Source: Aegilops tauschii subsp. strangulata
Taxonomy: Eukaryota > Streptophyta > Magnoliopsida > Poales > Poaceae
Assembly (NCBI RefSeq): GCF_002575655.3
Contig: NC_053039.3
Location: forward strand, 218,135,622 to 218,199,621
Direction of reading: 5' to 3'
Length of the DNA stretch: 64,000 nucleotides
The position numbers and the translations under genes were made by a program. This document shows positions 31,901-43,240 of the stretch, piece by piece. Every line of letters starts with the position of its first letter. Position 1 is the stretch's first letter. The notes under the pieces are model-generated. The model was given only the letters and a program-made list of their open reading frames with translations. It did not search any database and was not told the DNA's origin.

Positions 31901-33334
31901 AAGCATATACCCAAACCTGCCCCAAGTGGGACAAAATTTGTACCACGACATGTTGTTGCCGCTCCATGATAGCATGCCAAGTTTCATGAATTTCAGACGA
32001 GTTTTGGATTTACTAGAATGTAAAAACCAGGCATCTTAATGTTTTGCCGGCAATCAACGGTGCCCTAGTGTTTGAAATTCATTCCCATTTCTTGCATGGG
32101 ACCTAAGCATGTACCCAAGGACACATATTTGATTTTTCAACCAGTTTATATGCACTGGAGCATGTGCATGTAGTTCAATTTTGAATTATGCATATAAATG
32201 CATTTGAAACTCAGTTAATGTATAAAAATGTCCAAACGAACCCCGAAAAATCACAAAAATTCACACAACACTCTTGTTGTTCTATGTTGACACGAGAAAA
32301 AAAATTGGAAGCAATAAGAGGCAATGGACATAGTTTCGTCCCCAAAGGTGGGACGTTCCCTACCGAAAACTATCATGCTTGTTGTGAGAAGCTCCGGTTT
32401 GTGAGAATCGTATACCCAAACCTGCCCCAAATGGGACAAAATTTGTACCATGGCATGTTGACGCCGCTCCATGATAGCATGCCAAGTTTCATGAATTTCA
32501 GACGAGTTTTGGATTTACTAGAATTTAAAAACCAGGCATCTCAATGTTTTGCTGGCAATCAACGGTGACCTGGTGTTCGAAATTCATTCCCATTTCTTGC
32601 ATGGGACCTAAGCATGGACCCAAGGACACATATTTGACTTTTCAACCAAGTTATATGCACTGGAGCATGTGCATGTACTTCAAATTTTAATTATGCACAT
32701 AAATGCATTGGAAACTCAGTTAATGCATAAAAATGTCCAAACGAACCCCGAAAAATAACAAAAATTCACACAACACTCCTGTTGTTCTATGTTGACACGA
32801 GAAAAAAATTTGAAAGCAATAAGAGGCAATGGATATAGTTTCGTCCCCAAAGGTGGGACGTTCCCTACCGAAAACCATCATGCTTGTTGTGAGAAGCTCC
32901 GGTTTGTGAGAAGCATATACCCAAACCTGCCCCAAATGGGAGAAAATTTGTACCACGGCATGTTGATGCCGCTCCATGATAGCATGCCAAGTTTCATGAA
33001 TTTTAGACGAGTTTTGGATTTACTAGAATTTAGAAACCAGGCATCTCAATGTTTTGCCGGCAATCTACGGTGCCCTGGTGTTCGAAATTCATTACCATTT
33101 CTTGCATGGGACCTAAGTATGCACCCGAGGACACAGATTTGATTTTTTCAACCAATTTATATGCACTGGAGCATGTGCATGTAGTTCAAATTTGAATTAT
33201 GCACATAAATGCATTGAAAACTCAGTTAATGCATAAAAATGTCCAAACGAACCCCGAAAAATCACAAAAACTCACACAACACTCCTGTTGTTCTATGTTG
33301 ACACGAGAAATGTTTTTCAAAGCAATAAGAGGCA
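28974..33334 (+). repeat. 505-bp tandem array, about 8.6 copies, alternating A and B variants
   Basis: The marker 'atgttttgccgg' starts at 29011, 29515, 30020, 30526, 31030, 31535, 32039, 32544 and 33049: spacing 504, 505, 506, 504, 505, 504, 505, 505. Successive units alternate in linked sites: variant A has 'ccaaatgggac...ccacggcatg' and a following 'catctcaatg'; variant B has 'ccaagtgggac...ccacgacatg' and 'catcttaatg'. Order is A B A B A B A A, implying a dimer of about 1010 bp amplified as a unit. The array ends inside a unit at about 33334 where an LTR element begins. The repeated ORFs on both strands are by-products. Confidence 0.95.
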
Positions 33335-33447
33335 ATAGGCAATTTTGTGTGAAGTTGGGGAGATGAAAATGAGAGGCAAATGGTGAATAATGTAAATTGC
33401 AAGGAGATGAGATTTGTGATTAAGAACCTGGTAGATATAGATGATGT

Positions 33448-33466
33448 CTCCCCGGCAACGGCGCCA
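33448..33466 (-). other. Primer-binding site, tRNA-Asp type
   Basis: Minus strand TGGCGCCGTTGCCGGGGAG, perfect match to the type, 11 bases after the LTR end. Confidence 0.8.
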
Positions 33467-33477
33467 GAAATTCCTTT

Positions 33478-35056
33478 TGATGCGGCTTGAACTACGTCGG
33501 TATTTCCCCAAAGTGGAAGGGATGATGCAGCACAGCTACGGTAGGTATTTCCCTCAGTGATGAGGCCAAGGTTATCGAACCTATAGGAGAACCACGCAAC
33601 ACCACGTAAATGGCTCCTGCACACAAAGAACAAATACCTGCAACCCGACGTAAGAGAGGGGTTGTCAATCCCTCATGGGTAAAAGATAGGTAAAATTGTA
33701 GTGGATTGGATAAATAGATCTCGAGGGAACGCGAGATAAAATAAATAAATAAAATTGCAGCAAGTTTTTTTCTGTGTTTTTGGAGTAATAGATCTGAAAA
33801 TAAAATTAAATAAAAATAGATCTCGAAGGCAAATATAATAAAGAAGAGACCCGGGGGCCGTAGATTTCACTAGTGGCTTCTCTCGAGAAAAATAGCATAA
33901 GGCGGGTAAATGAATATTGTTAGGCAATTGATAGAACTTCAAATAACCATGACGATATCCAGGCAATAATCATTATATAGGCATCACGTCCAAGATTAGT
34001 AGACCGACTCCTGCCTGCATCTACTACTATTACTCCACACATCGACCGCTATCCAGCATGCATCTAGTGTATTAAGTTCATGAAGAAACGGAGTAATGCA
34101 ATAAGGACGATGGCATGATGTAGACAAGATCTATTTATGTAAAAATAGACCCCATCTTGTTATCCTTAATAGCAACGATATATACGTGTCGGTTCCCCTT
34201 CTGTCACTGGGATCAAGCACCGTAAGACCGAACCCATCACAAAGCACCTCTTCCCATGGCAAGAAAAATCGATCTAGTTGGCCTAACTAAACCAAAGATT
34301 CGAAGAAGAAATACGAGGCTATAAGTAATCATGCATATAAGTGATCAAAAGACTCAAATAACTTTCATGGATAAAAACATAGATCTAATCATAAACTCAA
34401 AGTTCATCGGATCCCAACAAACACAGCGCAAAAAGAGTTACATCAAATAGATCTCCAAGAGACCATTGTATTGAGAATCAGAAGAGAGAGAGGAAGCCAT
34501 CTAGCTACTAACTACGGACTCGTAGGTCTACAATGAACTACTCACGCATCATCGGAGAGGCACCAATGAGGATGATGAACTCCTCCGTGATGGTGTCTAG
34601 ATTGGATCTGGTGGTTCTAGAACTTGCGGCGGCTGGAATTGATTTTCGTCGACTTCCCTAGGGTTTCTGGAATATTGTGGTATTTATAGAGCAATGAGGC
34701 GGTGCAGGAGGCCACCGAGGTGGGCCCATCCCAGCAGGGTGTGCCTGGGCCCCCAGGCGCGCCCAGGTGGGTTGTGCCCCCCTCGGGACACCCCTCTGGT
34801 ACTTCTTTGGCCCAACAGGTGTCTTCTGGTCCAGAAAAACCCTCCAAAAAGTTTCGCTGCATTTGGACTCCGTTTGGTATTTATTTTCTGCGAAGTAAAA
34901 AACAAGCAAAAAAAGCAACTGGCACTGGGCACTATGTCAATAGGTTAGTCCCAAAAAATGATATAAAGTTGCTATAAAATGATTATAAAACATCCAAGAA
35001 AGATAATATAACTGCATGGAACAATGAAAAATTATAGATATGTCGGAGACGTATCA
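33478..35056 (-). repeat. LTR (1579 bp) of the Athila-like fragment
   Basis: Close relative of the LTR at 11656-13244 in reverse orientation, including the region around the TATA box (ctataaatacc, near 34689 on the minus strand) and the end TTCAAGCCGCATCA. Confidence 0.9.
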
Positions 35057-35774
35057 GAGTCCATGGCATCAATTGTTTGGATATGCAGTCCCAATACTTG
35101 TTTCTTCCCACACTGCATTGGTAAGTCGAATGGTTAATCTGATAAGATGGTGCGTCCTTGATATGTTATATGAGGATGGGTTGTCAGACTAGTTGTAGCA
35201 ACACACATCAAACTGGCTTTTACTGTATATTTCATGCGATTACATTTGGCATATCGAGATCTAAGCAATCTACAATAGGATGAAAAGACTGGCATACTTC
35301 ACATTATTGGCAAACTCACTTCATAGAAACAAGCAATTCAACAATTCTGTGGGTAAATCAAAAGCGCCACTGGAATATTTTTCACTACCCCAATCAACAC
35401 ACAAAAAGGGGCGGCGCCATCGTAGGGGCTGGTATGGGCGGCCGCCTCAGGTGGCTGGAAAGTGCGCACCTAGTTTGAGTCGTCCAGGTTGGCCCAGGCT
35501 AGTTTTGTTCCTCGCACCGCACGAGCAGGCAATGTAAAAAAATGACGAAAAACGTTTCAATTTGGATGGGCAAATAACGTAAGTGCAAGGCAGGCCCTAC
35601 AGCAGGCTCGCGGCCCAAACGAGAGCCTCCCATATCGATTGACAGCAGAAAAAATCCCCAATTTGTTCGCTCCATCATCCAGTCTGGTTCGCTCCTAACC
35701 TAGCCGCCACTGGACAGTGTGACAGAACTCTTCCTCGCGCCCTCGTTGTTCACCGGTCGCCGGGCTTCAAGCGA
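35057..35774. other. Unassigned sequence upstream of a possible gene start
   Basis: No transposon type recognised. Positions 35400-35530 are G/C-rich. No strong TATA box within 100 bases of 35775; the region 35640-35770 could be a 5' leader. Confidence 0.4.
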
Positions 35775-36293
35775 ATGGAAGGACAAGAAGATGAAGATCA
35801 AACCCTGGGTGTGGCCTACGTGGGAGGCAGCGGTGGCAGCACAGGCATGGTATCGAGCATGCGCAAACGGATAGTCGCAGCTTGCAAGACCAGCATGCGC
35901 AACGAGAAGGTACATCACATCCCTGATTATGTCTAATTCAACTATTCAATTTTGACTAATAGTTAAACCTGATAGTGTTGTAAAACTGCTTGTATGTAGG
36001 GAATCTATATGAAAATGAAACCAATTTCTTCTTATTTTATAACTCCCCCAATCAATACTGAATTGACTGAACCTGATGTGTCTAATCAAGTTTCCGGTGC
36101 AAACATACAAGCTCATGTTGTTCTTGAGCCTGAAGTGTCTAATGAACAGACTGCTAATGAAGGATTTGATGCAGACATTTTACATGCTCCTGGTGATGAA
36201 CATATAGTGTCTAATGAGGGATCTAATGCAAGCATTTTGCAAGCTCCCATTGAAGGATTTCTATATCTATACCCTTATATAGTGTGCGGATAA
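35775..36293 (+). CDS. Possible two-exon gene start, weak resemblance to hAT/ZMYM1-type N-termini
   Basis: Exon 1 (35775-35909, 45 codons, MEGQEDEDQTLGVAYVGGSG...) ends at AAG|GTACAT; a 90-base intron (35910-35999) ends TGTATGTAG; exon 2 (36000-36293) continues in frame as GIYMKMKPISSYFITPP and contains two or three degenerate repeats (EPDVSNQVSGANIQAH, EPEVSNEQTANEGFDADIL, IVSNEGSNASILQAP), ending PYIVCG at TAA. An M-K-x-I-S-S-Y-F start followed by acidic disordered sequence resembles the N-terminus of TTF-type/ZMYM1-like hAT-derived proteins in plants, but the zinc-finger and transposase parts are absent, so this would be a 5' fragment. Exon structure is inferred from splice consensus and frame continuity only. 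Confidence 0.35.
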
Positions 36294-37206
36294 CTTTGAA
36301 AGATGATCGTTGGATGAAGCCAATTCGACGGTGCAGAGATGGAAAATCCAAGCACTACTGGCCGTTGGATATCATCTACATTGCACCAAATTCTGCCACA
36401 TGTACAATCTAGAAGACTCCATGGTTGAACTTAAGCATAATACACAAACCTCAAAACACAAGCACTTCTCCTTCGTTCTAGAATCTTCCGTATCATAATT
36501 TCCCAAACTTTTTTGTCTAAATGAAGTGCCATTGTTTGTTTTTACTTTATGTTTTACAATGCACAATCCCATGAATCTTAACCTTTTTTATAAAAGTAAT
36601 TGATTTTGAATGAGATGAACTATAAAAACTAAACGAACATCTAAATCATGCATATATGACTCAAAGCTTACATGCTATAGTGTGGTATTTATTCATAATT
36701 TGGTTGCCAAATCTCATGAGTGCAATGCACGTGTACCTTGCTAGTGTCTAATGATGATCTGCTATGTTGAGAGAGAGATAGAGATTTGTAGGAATTGATG
36801 ACAAGCAAATTAGTACATTTTCATGGCTTGACGAAACGTCGAGGCCATCTAACACAACATCCCCGTATCATGAAAACTTAGCATAAATACTTTTCTAACT
36901 GTTGTTTGAAACTATTGGCATACTTGTGCAAGATAGATATTTTGATATGCAGTTTGCGCACTGGTTATAGGTGCAACTAGACATGGATATTTTTGGCCAG
37001 AGAACAAATAATTCAAGCAAGTACAATCCATGTTAGTAGTCCTTGTACACCATGTTGTATTTTGTATTTTTTGGTTCTTACATCATCTAGTGTCTTATAA
37101 TCTAGAACTACTTTGGATCATTATCTAGTTTCAAAGTGCATGTAGCTTTACATTTCTCAAGTTATGTTGATTTTCGAGGTGCAAGTGCCTTCATATTTTT
37201 TAAGTT
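36294..37206. other. Unassigned A/T-rich sequence
   Basis: No credible ORF, repeat or transposon end recognised. It ends where Copia LTR homology begins (about 37207). Confidence 0.4.
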
Positions 37207-38615
37207 AAATTTTCCTATGACTATGATATTATGCAACTCCCGAATACCGGAGGAACACTTTGTGTGCTACCAAACAGCACAACATAACTGGGTGATTATA
37301 AAGGTGCTCTATAGGTGTCTCCAATGGTACTTGTTGAGTTGGCATAGATCAAGATTAGGATTTGTCACTCCGATTGTCAGAGAGGTATCTCTGGGCCCTC
37401 TCGGTAATGCACAACACTATAAGCCTTGCAAGCAATGTAACTAATGAGTTAGTTGTGGGATGATGCATTACAGAACGAGTAAAGAGACTTGCCGAAAACG
37501 AGATTGAACTAGGTATTGAGATACCACGATCGAATCTCGGGCAAGTAAACATACCGATGACAAAGGGAACAATGTATGTCGTTATGCGGTTTAACTAATA
37601 AAGATCTTCGTAGAAATGTGGGAGCCAATATGAACATCTAGGTTCCGCTATTGGTTATTGACTGGAGACGTATCTCGGTCATGTCTACATAGTTCTCGAA
37701 CCCATAGGGTCCGCACGCTTAACGTTCGGTGACGATCGGTATTATGAGTTTATGTGTTCTGATGTACCGAAGATAGTTCGGAGTCCCGGATGTGATCACG
37801 GACATGACGAGGAGTCTCGAAATGGTCGAGACATAAAGATTGCTATATTGGACGACTATATTCGGACACCGGAAGTGTTCCGGGGGTCACCGGATAATTA
37901 TCGGAGTGCCCGGGGGTTATCGGAACCCCTGGGGGACTATTGGGCCTACATGGGCCATAGGGAAGAGGGGAGGCAGCCCACAAGGGGAAGCCGCGCCCCC
38001 TCCCTATAGGGAGTCCTAATTGGACTAGGGAGGAGGGTGCCCCCCCTTTCCTTCTCCTTTCCCTCTCCTTCCTTCCCCCTTCCTCCTAGTTGGACTAGGA
38101 AAGGGGGAGTCCTACTCCTACTAGGAGGAGGACCCCTCCCCTCCTTGGCGCGCCCCAAGGCCGGCCGGCCTCCCCCTTGCTCCTTTATATACGGGGGCAG
38201 GGGGCACCCTAGGACACACAAGTTGACATTGTTCTTAGCCGTGTGCGGTGCCCTCTCCACCATAATCCACCTCGGTCATATCGTCGTAGTGCTTAGGCGA
38301 AGCCCTGTGCTGGTAGCTTCATCATCACCGTCATCACGCCGTCGTGCTGACAAAGCTCTCCCTCAACACTCTGCTGGATCGTGAGTTCATGGGACATCAC
38401 CGAGCCGAACGTGTGCAGATCGTGGAGGTGTCGTACCTTCGGTGCTAGGAACGGTCGATCGTGAAGACGTACGACTACATCAACCGCATTGTCATAACGC
38501 TTCCGCTTACGGTCTACGAGGGTACATAGACAATACTCTCCCCTCTCGTTGCTATGCATCACCATGATCTTGCGTGTGCGTTGGAATGTTTTTGAAATTA
38601 CTACGTTCCCCAACA
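37207..38615 (+). repeat. Copia 5' LTR, truncated at its left end
   Basis: Ends ACTACGTTCCCCAACA followed by the primer site. TATA box 'ctttatatacgg' near 38182. Recognisable family blocks include 'cggacatgacgaggagtctc' and 'tattcggacaccggaagtgt'. Confidence 0.85.
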
Positions 38616-41386
38616 GTGGCATCCGAGCCAGGTTTATGCGTAGATGTTATATGCACGAGTAGAACACAAGTGAGTTGTAGGCCATAATAGTCATACTGCT
38701 TACTAGCATGTCATACTTTGATTCAGCGGTATTGTTGGATGAAGCGGCCCGGACCGACATTACGCATACGCTTATGCGAGACTGGTTCTACCGACGAGCT
38801 TCGCACACAGGTGGCTAGCGGGTGTCAGTTTCTCCAACTTTTGTTGAATCGAGTGTGGCTATGCCCGGTCCTTGTGAAGGTTAAAACAACATATACTTGA
38901 CGAAAAATCATTGTGGTTTTGATGCGTAGGTAAGAACAGTTCTTGCTCAGCCTGTAGCAGCCACGTATAACTTGCAACAACAAAGTAGAGGACGTCTAAC
39001 TTGTTTTTGCAGGGCATGTTGTGATGTGATATGGTCAAGACATGATGCTAAATTTTATTGTATGAGATGATCATGTTTTGTAACAAAGTTATCGGCAACT
39101 GGCAGGAGCCATATGGTTGTCGCTTTATTGTATGAGATGATCATGTTTTGTAACAAAGTTATCGGCAACTGGCAGGGGGTGCCCCCCTTTCCTTCTCCTT
39201 TCCCTCTCCTTCCTTCCCCCTTCCTCCTAGTTGGACTAGGAAAGGGGGAGTCCTACTCCTACTAGGAGGAGGACCCCTCCCCTCCTTGGCGCGCCCCAAG
39301 GCCGGCCGGCCTCCCCCTTGCTCCTTTATATACGGGGGCAGGGGGCACCCTAGGACACACAAGTTGACATTGTTCTTAGCCGTGTGCGGTGCCCTCTCCA
39401 CCATAATCCACCTCGGTCATATCGTCGTAGTGCTTAGGCGAAGCCCTGTGCTGGTAGCTTCATCATCACCGTCATCATGCCGTCGTGCTGACGAAGCTCT
39501 CCCTCAACACTCTGCTGGATCATGAGTTCATGGGACATCACCGAGCCGAACGTGTGCAGATCGTGGAGGTGTCGTACCTTCGGTGCTAGGAACGGTCGAT
39601 CGTGAAGACGTACGACTACATCAACCGCATTGTCATAACGCTTCCGCTTACGGTCTACGAGGGTACGTAGACAATACTCTCCCCTCTCGTTGCTATGCAT
39701 CACCATGATCTTGCGTGTGCGTTGGAATGTTTTTGAAATTACTACGTTCCCCAACAGTGGCATCCGAGCCAGGTTTATGCGTAGATGTTATATGCACGAG
39801 TAGAACACAAGTGAGTTGTAGGCCATAATAGTCATACTGCTTACTAGCATGCCATACTTTGATTCGGCGGTATTGTTGGATGAAGCGGCCCGGACCGACA
39901 TTACGCATACGCTTATGCGAGACTAGTTCTACCGACGAGCTTCGCACACAGGTGGCTAGCGGGTGTCAGTTTCTCCAACTTTTGTTGAATCGAGTGTGGC
40001 TATGCCCGGTCCTTGTGAAGGTTAAAACAACATATACTTGACGAAAAATCGTTGTGGTTTTGATGCGTAGGTAAGAACAGTTCTTGCTCAGCCTGTAGCA
40101 GCCACGTATAACTTGCAACAACAAAGTAGAGGACGTATAACTTGTTTTTGCAGGGCATGTTGTGATGTGATATGGTCAAGACATGATGCTAAATTTTATT
40201 GTATGAGATGATCATGTTTTGTAACAAAGTTATCGGCAACTGGCAGGAGCCATATGGTTGTCGCTTTATTGTATGAGATGATCATGTTTTGTAACAAAGT
40301 TATCGGCAACTGGCAGGGGGTGCCCCCCTTTCCTTCTCCTTTCCCTCTCCTTCCTTCCCCCTTCCTCCTAGTTGGACTAGGAAAGGGGGAGTCCTACTCC
40401 TACTAGGAGGAGGACCCCTCCCCTCCTTGGCGCGCCCCATGGCCGGCCGGCCTCCCCCTTGCTCCTTTATATACGGGGGCAGGGGGCACCCTAGGACACA
40501 CAAGTTGACATTGTTCTTAGCCGTGTGCGGTGCCCTCTCCACCATAATCCACCTCGGTCATATCATCGTAGTGCTTAGGCGAAGCCCTGTGCTGGTAGCT
40601 TCATCATCACCGTCATCACGCCGTCGTGCTGACGAAGCTCTCCCTCAACACTCTGCTGGATCGTGAGTTCATGGGACATCACCGAGCCGAACGTGTGCAG
40701 ATCATGGAGGTGTCGTACCTTCGGTGCTAGGAACGGTCGATCGTGAAGACGTACGACTACATCAACCGCATTGTCATAACGCTTCCGCTTACGGTCTACG
40801 AGGGTACGTAGACAATACTCTCCCCTCTCGTTGCTATGCATCACCATGATCTTGCGTGTGCGTTGGAATGTTTTTGAAATTACTACGTTCCCCAACAGTG
40901 GCATCCGAGCCAGGTTTATGCGTAGATGTTATATGCACGAGTAGAACACAAGTGAGTTGTAGGCCATAATAGTCATACTGCTTACTAGCATGTCATACTT
41001 TGGTTCGGCGGTATTGTTGGATGAAGCGGCCCGGACCGACATTACGCATACGCTTATGCGAGACTGGTTCTACCGACGAGCTTCGCACACAGGTGGCTAG
41101 CGGGTGTCAGTTTCTCCAACTTTTGTTGAATCGAGTGTGGCTATGCCCGGTCCTTGTGAAGGTTAAAACAACATATACTTGACGAAAAATCGTTGTGGTT
41201 TTGATGCGTAGGTAAGAACAGTTCTTGCTCAGCCTGTAGCAGCCACGTATAACTTGCAACAACAAAGTAGAGGACGTCTAACTTGTTTTTGCAGGGCATG
41301 TTGTGATGTGATATGGTCAAGACATGATGCTAAATTTTATTGTATGAGATGATCATGTTTTGTAACAAAGTTATCGGCAACTGGCA
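38035..41386 (+). repeat. 1141-bp tandem triplication of LTR end, primer site and leader
   Basis: Copy 1 is 38035-39175, copy 2 39176-40316, copy 3 40317-41386. The LTR-end/primer-site junction CAACA|GTGGCATCCGAGCC recurs at 38615, 39756 and 40897, exactly 1141 apart. Copies differ by only a few bases. Copies 1 and 2 each end in an extra 70-base direct duplication (gagccatatggttg...ggcaactggcag, such as 39106-39175) that copy 3 lacks; after copy 3 the native leader continues. Confidence 0.95.
38617..38630 (+). other. Copia primer-binding site (first of three)
   Basis: TGGCATCCGAGCCA, a variant of the initiator tRNA-Met site TGGTATCAGAGCCA. Further copies at 39758 and 40899. Confidence 0.7.
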
Positions 41387-42075
41387 GGAGCCATATGGTT
41401 GTCGCTTTATTGTATGAAATGCAATCGCCATGTAATTGTTTTACTTTATCACTAAGGGTAGCGATAGTCGTAGAAGCAATAGTTGGCGAGACGACAATGA
41501 TGCTACGATGGAGATCAAAGGCACAAGATGATGATGGGCATATCATATCACTTATATTGATTGCATGTGATGTTTATCCTTTATGCATCTTATTTTGCTT
41601 AGTTGAACGGTAGCATTATAAGATGATCTCTCACTAAATTTGAAGGTATAAGTGTTCTCCCTGAGTACGCACCGTTGCGAAAGTTCGTCGTGCCGAGACA
41701 CCACGTGATGATCGGGTGTGATAAGCTCTACGTTCACATACAACGGGTGCAAGCCAGTTTTGCAGAAGCAGAGTACTTGGGTTAAACTTGACGAGCCTAG
41801 CATATGCAGATATGGCCTCGGAACACTGAGACCGAAAGGTCGAGCCTGAATCATATAGTAGATATGATCAACATAGTGATGTTCACCATTGAAAACTACT
41901 CCATCTCACGTGATGATCGAACCTGGTTTAGTTGATATGGGTCACGTGATCACTTAGAAGATTAGAGGGATGTCTATCTAAGTGGGAGTTCTTTAGTAAT
42001 TTGATTACTTGAACTTTAATTTATCATGAACTTAGTACCTGATATTATTTTGCATGTCTATGTTGTTGTAGATAG
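41387..42075 (+). other. Copia untranslated leader
   Basis: Single-copy continuation of the leader between the triplication and gag. No ORF that looks real. Confidence 0.7.
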
Positions 42076-43040
42076 ATGGCCCGTGCTGTTGTTCCATTGA
42101 CTTTTAATGTGTTCCTAGAGAAATCTAAGTTGAAAGATGATGTTAGAAACTACACAGACTGGGTCCGTAACTTGAGGATTATCCTCATTGCTGCACAGAA
42201 GAATTACGTCCTGGAAGCACCGCTAGGTGCCAAACCCGCTGCAGGAGCAACGCCAGATGTTATGAACGTATGGCAGAGCAAAGCTGGTGACTACTCGATA
42301 GTTCAGTGTGCCATGCTTTACGGCTTAGAACCGGGACTTCAACGGCGTTTTGAATGTCATGGAGCATATGAGATGTTCCAGGAGTTAAGTTAATATTTCA
42401 AGCAAATGCCCGGATTGAGAGATATGAAGTCTCCAATAAGTTCTATAGCTGCAAGATGGAGGAGAATAGTTCTGTCAGTGAGCATATACTCAAAATGTCT
42501 GGGTATAGCAATCACTTGATTCAACTGGGAGTTAATCTTCCAGATGATAGTGTCATTCACAGAATTCTTCAATCACTGCCACCAAGCTACAAGAGCTTCG
42601 TGATGAACTATAACATGCAAGGGATGGATAAGACAATTCCCGAGCTCTTCGCAATGCTAAAGGATGCAGAGGTAGAAATCAAGAAGGAGCATCAAGTGTT
42701 GATGGTCAACAAGACCACCAGTTTCAAGAAAAAGGGTAAAGGGAAGAAGGGGAACTTCAAGAAGTACGACAAGCAAGTTGCTGCTCAAGTGAAGAAGCCC
42801 AAGTCTGGACCTAAGCCTGAGATTGAGTGCTTCTACTGCAAAGGGACTGGTCACTGGAAGCGGAACTGCCCCAAGTATTTGGCGGATAAGAAGGATGGCA
42901 AGGTGAACAAAGGTATATGTGATATACATGTTATTGATGTGTACCTTACTAATGCTCGCAGTAGTGCCTGGGTATTTGATACTGGTTCTATTGCTAACAT
43001 TTGCAACTCGAAACGGGGACTACGGATTAAGCGAAGATAG
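42076..43040 (+). pseudogene. Copia gag with zinc knuckle and protease start, frameshifted
   Basis: ATG at 42076 (MARAVVPLTFNVFLEKSKLK...) opens a Copia gag N-terminus (NYTDWVRNLRIILIAAQKNY) that meets a stop at 42391-42393. In another frame (42456-43040) it continues MEENSSVSEHILKMSGYSNH, IHRILQSLPPSYKSFVMNY, then the zinc knuckle CFYCKGTGHWKRNC (C-x2-C-x4-H-x4-C, about 42827-42870) and the protease active site AWVFDTGSIANIC (about 42967-43005). TAG at 43038 interrupts the protease. Two breaks make the product truncated. Role: capsid and RNA binding, then polyprotein cleavage. Confidence 0.85.
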
Positions 43041-43240
43041 GCTAAGGACGAGGTGACGATGCGCGTGGGAAATGGTTCCAAAGTCGATGTGATCGCGGTC
43101 GGCACGCTACCTCTAAATCTACCTTCGGGATTAGTTTTAGACCTGAATAATTGTTATTTGGTACCTTCGGGATCTTGTTTGATGCGAGACAGTTATTCAT
43201 TTAAATCAGAGAATAATGGTTGTTCTATTTATATGAGTAA
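43041..43240 (+). pseudogene. Copia protease C-terminal part
   Basis: Same frame continues after the stop: VTMRVGNGSKVDVIAVGTLP, LDLNNCYLVPSGSCLMRDSY and up to CSIYMS before the Helitron boundary. A few codons usual between YLVP and SGSCL are missing. Confidence 0.75.

Larger units (their letters stand above)
25400..33334. mobile_element. CACTA-like segment 2 with cargo genes and a 505-bp repeat array
   Basis: Grouped by homology to CACTA-like element 1: inverted match 26660-26750 to 5565-5660, the exonuclease-gene 3' end matching 5508-5533, and the array unit matching 2940-3330. It carries a dead exonuclease-like gene, an intact 249-codon ORF and about 8.6 tandem 505-bp units. Neither terminus nor a transposase is visible; the left boundary is placed by change of sequence type and the right by the start of an LTR fragment. 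The transposon class is inferred. Confidence 0.45.
33335..35056 (-). mobile_element. Athila-like element fragment: LTR, primer site and short leader
   Basis: Minus strand: LTR 35056-33478 (1579 bp; TGATACGTCTCCGACATATC ... AAGCCGCATCA), primer site 33466-33448, then about 110 bases of leader matching 6941-7050 of the Athila-like element. It stops before gag and joins the 505-bp array at about 33334. The right flank is gagtc. The break at 33334 is a truncation, so this is a 5'-end fragment, not a solo LTR. Confidence 0.85.

Noticed and set aside
28974..33334. Repeated ORFs on both strands of the 505-bp array (about 60-126 codons, such as MLTREKKLKAIRGNG... and MERHQHAVVQILSHLG...)
   Set aside because: They recur with the repeat, overlap each other on opposite strands, are broken at different places in each unit and show no start context or domain.
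38293..40904. Three 109-codon minus-strand ORFs (MPLLGNVVISKTFQRTRKIM...) at 1141-base spacing
   Set aside because: They are the reverse complement of the Copia LTR end and primer site; copies of one repeat, not genes.
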